The notes under the pieces are model-generated. The model saw nothing but the letters and a program-made list of their open reading frames with translations, had not been told where the DNA came from and did no database searches. Of a stretch of DNA of 64,000 nt, positions 31,401 through 46,400 are shown one piece after another (the stretch's first letter is position 1; each line of letters begins with the position of its first letter). The DNA is from Odontocerum albicorne (taxonomy: Eukaryota; Arthropoda; Insecta; Trichoptera; Odontoceridae), in assembly GCA_949825065.1 (NCBI GenBank), contig OX463848.1, forward strand, positions 25,749,999 to 25,813,998, given 5' to 3'. The position numbers were made by a program, and so were the translations under genes.

Positions 31401-34400
31401 TACAGTCTGTCAAGAAAGAGTAGAAATTAATAAAATTGGAACTAAAAATATTATAGCTTGGCAACACCAACATTAGCTGTCATATCACATTTACTTATTA
31501 CGTTTATGCGCGAACTGCTAGTATGACTGGTATGTATTTATGTTTTTTTAAATAATAATAAAAAATCTTTAAAGTTTAGAAATCATTCACATATATTTCG
31601 AGTTGATTTTTGTTAAAAAGTTATCATTTCTGAGGTTATGTTTACGTTTACATGGTTTGACAGCTGCTTGGACAAATGGTATAACCCATATTTTTGAAAA
31701 GTTTTATGAGATTTATATTTTCATCATAAAAGTTATATTACGAACATAAATATTATGTTACCATAATATATCACGAATATGTCGTATTATTTAATGGATC
31801 GTTTTGTAAATGTTATTAAATACATTATTATTTATATAAGCATTAATGTTTTTTTTATTTACTTATTAATTATTAAAGAATACGAAGAAAATGGGGGAAA
31901 ATTCACAACTCCAGGCAAAAAATGAAGCGCTGCCCTAAAAAATAATTGGACGATTTCTATATCTGTGCCATTCGCCAACAGATTCAAAACTTAAAACAAC
32001 TTTCAAATTTTATTTAAAATTTTTCTTAATTAGCTTAAGCAAATTGATTTTGCTAACTCAGAAATTCAACGGAATATAGTGAAATACCATTTATACTCTT
32101 TTTATATTAAATTTTATATTATAGGTAAGTTCATCAAAACGGCTAGTGTTTATTTTTTCCGGCAATTTTTTTTTTGTGGGTTAGTGCATTTTTGCAATCA
32201 GCTATACACAACTACAGTATTGCCAATCAGGCGATCGCAGTGCCCTAATTTATGTTCAACTCTTTTTTGACAGACTGTACACAATAATTTAAATAAATAA
32301 ATACATAAAAAATTGCTCACATAAAATGTACAGTATCCACTTTTATGTAGACCAAGGAGCTTTTCTAAGATGAATAATGAAAACCTCTTTTGGTAATGTA
32401 AATACGTATTATATAAATCCCGATATTTTTTTTATAATTGATAGTTTTGGCCAGCAATAATAACACATATTTCTACATAAAAAAATATAAATAATCTTGT
32501 CCAACAATAGAATTAATTAATCTTACCATTCAAGTATTGAACATACACTGCAATAGTCATCCTGAGTTTTCTCTTCCAACGATGTTTATCAGCCGATGAG
32601 CTATCCTTGACTTCAGCAGGAAATTCAATAAAGCCACATTCAATATTACTTACATATTTCTCAAATTATTTTTGTTGGCTGTTATTCCATGGGCCACTTT
32701 ACTTTTATTTTCAACAGGATAAGCACCCAGTCCAGCAGTAGTGGTGAATAAATCAGTGATGCAGAAACTTCCGTACATGAAAAGTCGGAATCGGAACCAT
32801 TGTAGCACACAGTAAGTAACTCTGTAGAAGAAACTCCTATCAGCAAATTCTTGCGTAATTACGTACTAAAATGAAAATATAATTATGATTAAAAATTTAC
32901 GTGGGAATGTTTTTAATCTTGGTTAATGTTACGTGGGAATGTTTTTAATTTTGTAAAATCGACAGGCAGCTATCAGCAGTCACAAACTAAAAATTGAAAA
33001 AGGTGTTGATTTTTAAGATCACACTTTTTGAAAGACGTTACATTTTTTTCGCATGTTACCATACAGCATATTCAAACAGGTGATTCGGACATAAATTTTG
33101 ATATTAAAGAGATAGTTTTATATCTGAATGCTCCATTATTGGCGCTGGGATACAATACGTTCTCCCAACGCCAATAATGGAGCCTTCAGATATAAAACTA
33201 CTGGATTAGACACGGAACTAACGATTCACCATCTCATTTTATCTCATAAAGGATTTAAAATTACTGGAATAGAAACTGAACTCGCAGTTCATTATCTCAT
33301 ATGTTGACAATGCTACAATCGCAACAACATTTCCATGAGTATCAAGTCTAACTCATGAGCAATAAATCTAATGCATACGAGTATTGTTACAAGATGAACT
33401 CTTTTTATCTGACTGGGATTCATTTTTTTCGAGCACAATTTAGTATCAAAGCCGAAACCTCCGGCTAGAAGGATCTTACTAACATGATTTCGGAGGTCGT
33501 CAATGTTACATTAAAACATAAGACCCCTAAAAAGGATCTATAGTCCTTAAATGGCATCAGAAAATTTAATAAATATGAATCTAAAACTTTAAAAAGCTTG
33601 TTATAAGAACTGAAAATATAAATTGAAGTCTTTTTTGCATTAAATATACTAGTTTTGACCCATCTCTGATTTTTTTGATTAGATTTTTTTTGTTTTGCAT
33701 TTGAATTGAAGAAGATTTTTTTTAATGAGAAATAAACATGTTGCAACAGCTGAATACATCTATACATGAAACGTTATTTACTCGTAAATACTTACTTCAA
33801 TAGGCCAAATGATATTAGCCACAGCAAAACAAATCAAGTAAGTTGGCATCCAGAAGAAGCCAATGCTAAAATTATGCCTAGTCCTATTGAAAGCTCTAGA
33901 AAACGGCAGTTTAATGAAATCTCTGTACACCTGATATCTCACATATGGACCTGTAATCAAATCAAATTATTATAATTCATAATTAACTTGACTAAAATAT
34001 TGTACACTTGATCAAACCATACTTTCCATGGCCTTCCTCTACCACGCCTTCCACTCATATTATCACTGTATATTTTGTGTGGTTAGTCTTTCTGCATTAA
34101 TTCCTTCCACATGCCCGAAACACCTCGTGATCCTCTTCATCTAGCTCAACACAACACATCAGCATTAAGACCACACTTACACGTATCCCGTATCCCTTAT
34201 CATTTTATTCCGTATTCTGTCATACATGTATTTTTCTAAGCGCACGCATTTTACAGCATTTATTCGATTATTTTCAGTCTTATTTCACGACCACGTTTCA
34301 CTTCATACATCAAAGTTGCTACTAAAATATTATTGTGGACTATCATCTTGGCAGATACACTCTGGTTCGATTATATAGGTTTTAATGCCCCACAATCTCT

Positions 34401-37400
34401 GTTTCTTATTACCACACGTCATTCAAAACCCCTCGTAACTCTTCCATCATCTGAGAAAATACTACCTTAATAGCAAAATTCTTCAACTTAATATTTCATT
34501 ACTCACCCATATATCGCATTAACTTTCCTTTCGCACTTTTCTATCACAATGACTTTGGATTTCGCAACCTTTATTCTCAGATATTTCTCTTCCCATCTCT
34601 CATACAATTTACTTATCCCGCACTACATACATAAAATATTATACAATATACACATACAGAGAAGTGACTCGAACAAAATTTATACAGCCCCAAAATAGTA
34701 CTTGAAAATTAAATTCTTATAAAACATAACATGTCTAAAATAATTGCTATTACATTATTTTTAATATAAAACTTTTTTAATACTCCTTGCGACTTTTTCC
34801 CCTGTAGTTAGTTTTGCTAAACTTAAAATAATTTATCGATGATTCAGCTTAAAAATAGGTTACCAAATAGGATATGAGTTCAAATATGCAAATTATGTTT
34901 ATGAAAATGTTTTCGATAAAACTTCAGAGATTTCTTCTTCCAAATGATTAGTTTTAAATATTCATCGTCATTCAACTCGTCTATTTAAGGATTACAATCC
35001 AGTTAAACCCCTGTTGTTCCCTCTAATTTTATTGTGTATTTGAGCGCAAAAAATAGATACTCAATAAAAAGTATTGTGCGGCAATATCGACGGACACAAA
35101 AAAAATTCAAAAATATATCACCTAGTTTTTCTCCCTTATCTTTATACAACATCCTTAGCTTAGTTGGTAAGACGCTTGACTTCCACTCGGGGGTTTGTGT
35201 TACACTTTTGGTGAATATAGTATAACTTGGCGGGCTCATTATCATGTGGCAATCCCTTCCAACATACCAGAAAGATGTTATAGAGGTATTGAGTATAAAT
35301 CAGACTGGAATGATTTTGTAAAAAAAAATTGAAATTCCAACAGGAATCAAGTCCGTATCCCCGGATTGGAAGACAAGCCACAGGGCTTTGAATTCGATTC
35401 CCGATGGTCCAAAAAAATAAATATAAAGGTCCCAGTCTGGCAAGAGAGTTTGTCAGATAACAATCCTCGCACTTACCATTTGTGAGTGATGTTGCACTGT
35501 TGATGGTTTGTGCTCGGAGTATCGTTCCGATTTAAGGATACCTCACTCCTCCATCGGACTTATGAAACGGACGTGGGATATTTTTTATGGAGGTTTGACT
35601 GGGGTTGTCAGGAGAAAAACATAGTAGTAGAAAGGAAGGAATATAATTTTACATATATTAATGTTATGAATATACATATACATTATATATCAATATACTT
35701 TAATTATTGTATGAGTGGTGTTCACGCCAAAACGACGTGACGTAAAATCAGCTCAGATCCACGCGGACAGAGCGTGACCGTCAAGTGATGTGGGGGTAGA
35801 CCAATAGTGGCCATCCACGCGCGTGGCGAGTGTCATCCCCGAGACGGTCAGTCGCCATCCACTCGTGTGGGGAGTGTCATCGACCCGGACGAGTGTACAG
35901 TGCAATTTTGATGTGACGATTTCTCACGTGACTCGAATTGGTGTATTTATGTGTAGTTCAAACAGTCCAACGAGTTGCTAGTAATTTCACAGAAAACTTC
36001 AAATGCAACAAAACCATCCTTTGATGCCACTAGATCGGAGTAGCCAACCGGTCCGAAGATGAATCGATGGAAGGCTAAATGGAGTTTCCTTCGGAAATAA
36101 CTGACTGACTCGATTTTCATCGCAGTACCTCAGAATGTGCTCTGCGGATTGATCCTGTTGAATGAATATATATGATCGAAGTCATAAGAATCGTTATACT
36201 TTCGACTAGGTGGAAAATGCCTGCGTCATTCGAGGGAAGTAGAAAAGCGTGGGATTCGAACTGGAGACCTTCACATGGAAGTCCAGAGTGTTACCACGTG
36301 ATCATGCACCTCGATGACAAAGGGTTATAAATAGTTAGTGAACTTGAATGGAAAGAGTACTGACCCCCATATTCATTTATCATAATGATAAAAAATCCGC
36401 GCGTTATTTCCATACATGGCCATGTCACTGAACTTTTATTTTTCCTTATTTCCGCTTTTATTTTTCCTTACTTTGTGATAATATTACTTGGACAACAGAT
36501 AAACTATCACTAGCGTCTGTGTGATAATTCTATGTTATGGTGGGTTAATCAAATGAAGTTTCTTTTACTGTAATGTTTTTTATTTGATAATAAGCTGTTG
36601 CTGGTCCTGTGGCGTGTAATGGGCTGCCTCTTAGCGTGAAAGATGTGACTGGAGTATGCAACTTTAAGAAGCACTTCAAGACGACCCTTTTTGGGAGATT
36701 TTATCGATGTTTATTAGCAGAAATGTGCGAGTTTTGTTTGCTGCTCTACGTGTGGTAGAATTTTCAACATGTACGATGACGATCTGTGTTACGTGCCTTC
36801 TTCAGTGGTTCTTAATCAGAAAGCTCGATTAACTTATACTATTGTATAACATTTTTGTTATATACAGTATACCCCGACGGGTTTATTGCCATGTGGCAAT
36901 ATCTTCCAACCAACCAGAGTTTTTAAAGAGGCCTTGAGTGAAAATTAGACTGCAATCCTTTGTTTATAAATCGAGTACCAACTGTAATCGAACCCACAAC
37001 TCACTGGTACAAACCCACGTAAGTAGCTGACAATCCGATTGAATTATTGCAGCCAAAGATTGTCTCCCGGCACAGTCTTCAACGTGTCAGCATCACCACA
37101 TCAGATATGCTGAAGAGGACCATGTGAATGAATGCAGCCTTAATTAATTAATGCATACGAGTATCTCCTATATATTTATGAAAATAATTGTTTTTTTTAA
37201 ATGTCCTGGAAAAATGCAGGAAATGATGATGATTTAAAGAGATAAAAAATGTATTAGTCTCGGCAGGACATTTGATTTGACCTTCAGTTGTTAGGACATA
37301 GAAAATACTCATTTCTTGCGTATTAACATCGTGAGCGATAATTAGTCTCGACAGGACATTTCTTTTGATCATGCCCTTCAGTTGTTAGGACATAGAAGAT

Positions 37401-40400
37401 ATTCATTTCTTACGTATTAACATCGTGAGTGTTGATTCCCATATTTCATAAAAGAAAACAAGTTTGTGTATTTGCATAACAATCAATTTCGGTTAAGGTT
37501 AACAGGGTAATAAAAATGGTGACTACAAAATTGCCATGCGTTTGTACTCTTTGGGTTAACTCTATTAGAACGGCTTAAATTATAAATTTTGTTTTGTGGC
37601 TGTAAAAAAATAAAAAAACTTATACAAGTAGGTGCAATATGTGAGCTCTCAATAGCATTTAATGACACTTTTTATCAGTGAGTTATGATAGTAATAATAA
37701 AATTACACTCGAGAATCGAATCCAATATAAGTGTAAGATCAAAAAATGTCATGCAAAAAAAAAGTTACGTGTAAGGATAGGAAGAGAGTGGCTGCGGCCA
37801 TTATAGTACTTCTCGGTATCTGCATATAACTGCAAATTCTCACGGTGTACCATTATTAGATAAAACAGGTGTCAATTAACAAAAAAAATGTCGCTTACTG
37901 GAGGTAGGCTCTTTTATGACAGCGCAACTAATCAGATAGCAAGAATAACACAAGAAAAATATTGAGTTTCTATTCTACCTCGCCCACCATATTCACCTGA
38001 TCTTGTATCTTTCGATTTTCGTCTGTTTCGATCGCTGCAAAACGTTTTGATATTCAAAATTTTCTATGATGAAAATCAGATTCGAGAGTTGGTCTAAAGC
38101 TTTTTCACGTCAAAACCAGTGGAATTATACTTAAAATATCGATGACCTACCTTTTCATGTCAACAAGCCATTGTAAATAATAGTGAGTATGTAATTGATT
38201 AAGATATTATTGCTGTTTTTTTATTGATATACTCGTATAAATATCTAAACGGAAGTTTTTTTATGACTCAACTAATAGTTTGAAACCTAAATAAAATATT
38301 CAATCGGAGTATAAAATTGATAATCTTATTTAATTTTCTGTGAAAAATCCCATTCGTAAAATTTTAGATGACCGCCTTTGGCAAGTGTAGTGTACTAGTT
38401 CTATATCATATTGTTCAATGTTGTCAGTTTAGCTTATTTTCAACTAAAACAATCTCATTTCTCAAAAGTTTAAGCACTTCATATTAGAAAACTGAATAAC
38501 AAATTACTTTGTTTTTCCCTTAATAAGTGGAATAACTATGGTAAGTAATGTAGAATATCATTAAATATACTAAGTATATATTTCTTCTAAAATTTCAATG
38601 TACCATCCTGTTTATGGATGTTTGAAAGTTTAGTTACTTTATGACGAGCTTGTAGCAGGTTCGAACTTGTATTATTAATTTATTCTAGAAGAAAATAACA
38701 ATGAATTCTTAATCAGAAACTCTTTGACAAGTCAGTTAATTGACAGTTCAAATCACTAATTTGAATGATATCTACATGGAATTGCTAGAGTACAGTTAAA
38801 TGACATTACAGTTAAATGAAAAGATTAATTTATTCATTCATATGGTACCTTTTCATTTATTTTAATTGGTGTTTTCTTAATATTGAAGACCGGAAGACAT
38901 TGTACTCGTATTTGACTCCGTTAATCGCACCTTCGGGTTTGGAATCACTGGAGAAGACGTGGAGCTCGTAGTTCGTCATCACACATATTGGCAATACTGT
39001 CACACGCGAAGAGGCAACACCACTTGGTTTGGCTTACGCCAAAACCAATACACGATGGGAAAGGAAATGGTACTTACAGGTTTAGTGGTGATGGCGCGGA
39101 AGTCGTTTCGAGCTAAAAGGTTGACGTATGTACACCACACTTATTTTGTCACAATGTTTGGGTTGATCCTATAAGCACTGGGTACTGGCCTACATATAGT
39201 CAATTTCAACTGCACGTAACACACGCGTTTGTAAATGAGTACATAAATACACCAATTCGAGTCACGTGAGAAATCGTCACATCAAAATTGCCCTGTACAC
39301 TCGTCCGGGTCGATGACACTCCCCACACGCGTGGATGGCGACTGACCGTCTCGGGGATGACACTCGCCACGCGCGTGGATGGCCACTATTGGTCTACCCC
39401 CACATCACTTGACGGTCACGCTCTGTCCGCGTGGATCTGAGCTGATTTTACGTCACGTCGTTTTGGCGTGAACATCCTGGGGGGCCGGGAGGACCTCCAA
39501 CGGGAACCGGGCTAGCTTTGAAACCGGCCTTCTCAAGTGTCCACTGGTTGTATCCAGATCCACAACACGTGGCACTCCATCTTTGCCGGGTATGGTGCGG
39601 GTGATGCGTCCAAGTCGCCATTTCAGTGCCGGCAAGTTGTCCTCCTTTATTAGGACGAGCTCTCCGATTTGAGGAGGGGAGGATGGTGAAAGCCATTTAG
39701 AGCGGGTTTGAAGGGTGTGGAGATAGGATTGAGTCCACAGGGACCGAAATAGCTGAGAGATGGCTTGTATGAGCCGAAATCGTCTGAGGGTAGTCAAGGG
39801 CCTATCATCGAAGGATGTTTCGGGCAAGGCAGTTAGTGGGCGGCCCGTGAGGAAGTGGCCAGCTATAAGGGGTTCAAAGTCTGAGGGATCAGAGGAGAGA
39901 GGGCAGAGGGGTCTGGAGTTAAGGACAGCCTCGATTCGCGTTAAAGGTCCTCCCGGCCCCCCAGGATGTTCACGCCAAAACGACGTGACGTAAAATCAGC
40001 TCAGATCCACGCGGACAGAGCGTGACCGTCAAGTGATGTGGGGGTAGACCAATAGTGGCCATCCACGCGCGTGGCGAGTGTCATCCCCGAGACGGTCAGT
40101 CGCCATCCACGCGTGTGGGGAGTGTCATCGACCCGGACGAGTGTACAGGGCAATTTTGATGTGACGATTTCTCACGTGACTCGAATTGGTGTATTTATGT
40201 ACTCATTTACAAACGCGTGTGTTACGTGCAGTTGAAATTGACTATATGTGGGCCAGTACCCAGTGCTTATAGGATCAACCCAAACATTGTGATAAAATAA
40301 GTGTGGTGTACATACGTCAACCTTTCAGCTCGAAACGACTTTCAGCTCGAAACGACAATTATTATAAGAGATTCTCTTGGTTATAAGAGATTATGACAAT

Positions 40401-43400
40401 TGATTTGCTAAGTTGTATTGCGTACAGCGAAAGCCTACTACAATGCAATTATTTGGAAAAATTGTATGCGTTTTTAAGATTGTGTCTATCAGTTACATAT
40501 ATACATCGTTTTCTTTCTTAATAACTTACTTCTAACGCAGTCCTGCTCAAACTATGGTCCCCGGACCGGTGCTGGTCCTCGAACAGTAACAAAGTCACGC
40601 CGAGAAAAAAATACTAATCAAATTAAGTAATGCTTCATACATTATTTATAGTTAAGGCGTTAACACTCTAGAGCAATGATACTCAACCTTTTTTTTCTTC
40701 GGGCCGCATACATATATTTGTAAAGCTACGCGGGCCGCAACACTATACTGGTAATGTTTACTTGAAATAAAGCCGCAACACTGTGACTGTGAAGCATTCA
40801 ACTTTGGAGCTGTCAAAAATGTATGTGTTGCCACAAGCAAAATTATTTGCGCGCATATTTGTTTGTCAAATGTTTGTTTTTTGGGAATAAATCTAGCGTG
40901 TGCAGTAGCAACACTCTCATACCAGATCTGATGTTGACACGACAACGACCATCCTCTTCGGGTTTCCATGTCTGTACGTCAAAGTCGAAATTAATCTCAA
41001 GATATACGAAATATAGAATGCCAGATTTTGTAAATCATGTTCCTGATAATAAATGTGTTGAGGGCCGCACAAAAAAGCTTGGCGGGCCGCAGGTTGAGTA
41101 TAACCGCTCTAGAGGTTTAAAGACATTGTATTTTGTTTAGTAAAACACTGTTTATTACACTTAACGTAACGGTATAACCCTATCGGTTTCAAGGTTTTCA
41201 TCTCATCATCAGGGGAGCACAAACAAGACTCTTATGAAGCCTCTGATGATGATGAGAAAATCTTGAAATCGGTAGTCTTTACCTTTATGTTAAGTGGAAT
41301 AAGCAGTGTTTTACTAAACAAATTACAACGTAATGTTTCCTCGATTATCTCAGACCAAGTTTTTATAATTTATTTGTATGATGCTCCTCAAAATATCTGA
41401 ATTAGTGATGCGGGCATATTAAAAAGCGTGGCTAGGAGACTGCATTATTAACCAAGCCTTCGGGTTTAGAACCACTGAAAAAAGCACAAAACCCACACTT
41501 CGCCATCACATGTGTTAGCAATACTACCACGCTTGAAGACGCAACAAAACTCACTCACCTTTAACGTACAACTATTTTTACCAGATGAACTTGACCAGCT
41601 TGAGATTTTTTTAATTATTTTTTTGGGTACTATCGGGAATCGAATCCAAAACCCCCGAATGGACGTCAAATGTATAACCAACTAGGCCAAGGACGTCATC
41701 AGATTAAATTGGGTTTGATTTTTCTTAATATACGTCCATATTATTATAATATATACAATAATTTATAATAGACTGACTGACTTACCTGAGACTATTGCCG
41801 TATAACAAAATACGTAGTGAAATATATCACTAAAACTAAGCTCCAGTACATCGTCTTCTGTTGGATCCACATCTTTATTTGGCATTTCACCAATTTTCCT
41901 CTTGTAAGCGAGATTCTTCTCAAATGCAATCCCGACAACTCCCAAAGTGGCCATCGCTTGCATCAGGTTGGGGAATATCCCTACCAACACGCCTTCCTGG
42001 AAGTATAACCACCGGAATATGGACAGGTAACTAAACGAAATCGTCAAAGCGACCATGTGACAATACCTGGAAAAAAAACTCTTGGTTATTTGTATGTATT
42101 ATCAAGAAAAGCCCTATATGCACAAGTGAGATAAGGGAGCTCCTCCGTCAAGGTACCGGTGTAATACATGCTCTACTTTTGGCGTATAATGACGCAATAC
42201 CACGTATAAGTTGATCACCAATTGACCTCTGTAGTTCCTTTAAACATGAATCTACATAAATATTGAACAACCATGGTGACAAACGCATCCTTGATTTACC
42301 TCTTTCGAAATATTAAATAATTCAGTCGAGGTATCATTCACTCTAATACGAGTAAATGCTCTTCTTTCGGCGTATAATGACGCAATACCGAGTATTAATT
42401 TACATTCAAAACCACATTCATTCAATATGTTCCATAGATTGTCTCTTATAGCGCAGTCATATAATATATTTTTTCCAAGTTCACAAACACACAAAATTCT
42501 TATTTATTTCTTGAATCGTATAAAAGACGTTTGTTTCACTTTGTGGTGTCATGTTTATACTCGTATATATTTTTTTAATAAAATAAATATAACACATTTT
42601 TGAAATTCTGTATTCATCAGTTTTAGTTAAGTTCACTACCGGTTTCAAAAATCTCCGTCACCCTCGGCAGGTGAAGTTGAACTAAATTATGTCTAAAATA
42701 TTTTTTTCCTATTTGTAAGAGGAAGACGGAGGTCTTTGAAACCAGCTGTGAACTCAAATAAAACAGTGAATACAAAATAAAAATTAAGCGTTTTATTATA
42801 ATACTTTTATTAAAAATTTACACGTTTATTTTTTACCATACAATTTTTCACAAGTATATACAAAGTGAAAATCTGATCCATGTATCATCTTCCACTTAAA
42901 ACGGCATCCTGAGCATCCCACACTTTCTTCTTTAATTCTTTCTGTATTTGAGTATCTTATAAATCAGGGTTGGCCACCGGGTCGATTGCGGTCGTCTTCG
43001 TAACTTACAATATGGCGTGCGATGTTGCCAAATCTGATAACGCGCATGCACTTGTCATAGTTGCCAATTAGTTATCCTTTTATAATATGTCGACTCCAAA
43101 TAAATGTATTTAACATGTATGTATAAATTTTCTTTCCTTAATATTTTTTGTAACGAAATAAATTCCGCTCATACTTATTAATAAACTTTTAGTTATTAGT
43201 TATCCTTTTTAACATGTAGACTATGTGTTAAATCTCGAGAATTTGATAGGTAGATCAAGGCTATTTTTTTACATACAAAATCGATTTCGATAGCAAACAA
43301 GTTGGCCATCCCTGCTGCTGTCGCGCGACGTTTAATTTCTGTTAGGCTTTTCCCTTCTTTTGAAAAAAAGTTAACAACCGCGCAATATTGAATCGGTAAT

Positions 43401-46400
43401 ATTTCAATATACGAGTATCATATAAATAAACAACACGTCATCTTTCTCGGCTCGGCTCGGCTCTAGTTGACATACTGCTGAAGGTAGAGGTATCAAAGTT
43501 GAACTGTAAATCGCCTACCCATGTGATAAGGGTGGCGTGGTGTGGTCATGGTATTATCTTTCCATTTACGCTCTACTTTGTTCAGACAGAAAACTTTTGA
43601 ATTTTATTTTAACATATCTGGATTTGTTGTCCGAAATCCCTAAAATATTTAATCCAATTATACGAGTACAGTACTGGTACAAAGATTGTAGAATATGAAT
43701 GGTTGCCGCTCGCTTAACTTCAGCCTGGGGACTTCGGATCGATTCCCAGTTGTATTAGTATCAGTATTCGTTACGTTGTCTCAAATTTTAAGTAGATTTT
43801 ACTATAATTTCAATTTCTGAAGTGCAAAGGAAAACAGATTTTATTCGGAATTTTGAAAAAAAATTTGATGCCAACAGAGCATGGCAAAATTAAGGAAAAT
43901 CTTACTAAAAATATTTCCTTAGGTCCCTAAAATTGCACCTTGTACTCGGTGACAACTGCCCAATCCTGTTCCTCTCGCTACGCCACTACAATCCATTTAT
44001 TTCATATCGTAGGATTTCCCGACCTTTTTGGGATGAATTCCCCGCTTGGAGTGTCTAAGTCAATGTCCACGTTTAAGGTTATGTATTTTTAAAAAGATAA
44101 AAATATATTAATACTATGACTATCAAAAACGATTACAAAATCAGAAACATGCATAACAATTATCATAATTAATGTCAGCTTCTAGTCAATGGTTTTACAC
44201 AAGTTCTTCTAAATTCAATTATATTTTTGTAATAAATGTTTCAAATCTTCACGACTTTCAACTTTTAGCCATTTTTTTGTATTTAATAAAGCAATCTATC
44301 ATACATATGTACATTTGCCAAAGGCTATACTCACACGCAAATTTACTACTAAAGAACTAATCGTATTTTTATATTATAACTATAAGCGAATTTAATTTCA
44401 ATTTGCTATGTGTAATTTCAATTTGCTATATGTAATTTTTTTTATTTTTAAGGATCTTAATATTGACCAATTTCTATTTTTCGTAAGAATCCAACTTACC
44501 GGGCTCAAATATGTTTCAACGATATACGTAGACGAATAAGCTATACCTAAATAAAAGTAATGTGACACGAATGACGTTAAGAAGTGAGTTATATGGTGAC
44601 ATTTAAATTTTATAATAACTGAAATATTTAATAAATACCATAATTACCCTCTTGAAAGTCCTAACGCTCCCTAATAATTTTGCTCACCTCAACGCCCCCT
44701 AAATATTAAAATTACTTCCAAAGGAGACTTATTGACATATTGGTATTCGTCGGTGCCAGTCAAAATGAAAATGACCTTTAGAATATGAATTAAATAGTTT
44801 TCCTTAAACATTTTGTTAAAATAAGATAAAAAACCATCAATGTGAAATTGATGCCATAGTGGCTTAATTAAACATGGTGCAATTATTGTTTTTTTTTTAG
44901 AAATATACAATTTAAAATTAAAATAAAATGTGTAGCTTGAAAAATTTCCAGTTATAATCGGCCTTCAAACGAGCGCAGTATTTAGAATTTATGATAATTC
45001 ATCTTGATCAAAGTTCATATATTATTAGGTTGTTCCAAAAATAATGTCCGATTTTATCATTTTGGACGTTCTTGGCTAGGAAACGTTTGTTCATTTGTTT
45101 GACAGCTAAGAATCCGTTGTATTTATTTATTGAGTCAAGTATTTAATTTGTATTGACTAATTCCTGGGGAAATAGTATTTAAAAGGAGAATACCGTTTAA
45201 TGGTTTTGCATGAGTTTAAACTTGGACAATATGCATCTGAAACAACTCGCAATGTTGACCAAGCATGAGGGGAAGGAACCATTTCTGAACGATCAGTGTA
45301 AGTGAACGATCAGGAGACGTAAGTCTTAAAGATGAAGAGTGTCGCGGACGTCCTTGAAAAACGACGAATCGAAAGCTTTATTGGAAGAAAACACGTAACA
45401 AACGGTACGAGAAATGGCACAAAAGTTGGGTGTTGGTGCTACCACAATTTCTATAAATTTAAAGCAAATTGGAAAGGGGAAAAAAATTGAACAGTGGGCT
45501 CCACGTGAACTAAAAAAATGATTTAAATGTTTTCCTCGTTGCTGTTGCGTTATTGTGATAATCCACTTCTCAATTGTTTTTATATCAATTTTAAAAAATA
45601 ACGAGTTGGGCTGAGAAACAATACACTCTCCCATCTTACTCACCCAATTTATCGCTTTTTCCTTTTTCCTTGAAAATCAATACCAGAGAAGCAGCATAAA
45701 ATGCATTTTAATACTTTTTGAATTCTAATTTACCCGAGTTTAATGATATATAAAATACATTATCTTATAATTCGTTGCTAAAAATATTTATAGTCAAATA
45801 ACTCTTACTTGGATTAATAAAGTTTATTTCCTCTAAAGTTATATTTGATTGAATTTAAAGGTTAAAATCTGCCATTATTTTTGAAACAACCTAATATATT
45901 TTTGGGAAAAATATATTTACACAACAGATTTTGTAATGAACATCTAAAAAGACGCATATTTATTCATTATATTTCAATATTTTGACATAAATATACGATT
46001 CGATGTTCGGTTTATTTAAAAAAAAATAGGATTCCATATACGAATATTGTGCCAGACTCCAGTGGATTAAAACATGACAATAAAGAAATCTCCACGTCCT
46101 GTAAACATCAGTAGTTGCGTTAAACATCTATTTTATTTCTGAGCGTGGACTACTTCTTCTATCTGATGACTGCAGAATCCTTTTTATACCAACACATCAC
46201 GCATCATTCTTCGCATAATATTTTGCGGTTCACTCGGCTCGAATTTGGAACGATTTTTCTGGCTCAATCAGATGTGTTTCATCCTTATGAATATTTAAGA
46301 ATAAAATAAAGAAGTATTATTTATCTTAAAACATTCCTCATCTTTAACTCTCATACAATTTCTATTCTTATCCCTATTTTCCTTGGGATTTAGCTTTAAT

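Noticed and set aside
35003..35245. Overlapping open frames on both strands
   Set aside because: They lie across a SINE head and A+T-rich flank and show no protein-family features.
39760..39993. + strand open frame MACMSRNRLRVVKGLSSKDV
   Set aside because: It is antisense to the BEL Pol C-terminus and runs into the LTR.
45326..45643. Reverse-strand open frame of 105 codons
   Set aside because: It lies inside a mariner whose transposase relic reads on the other strand, and I recognise nothing in it.
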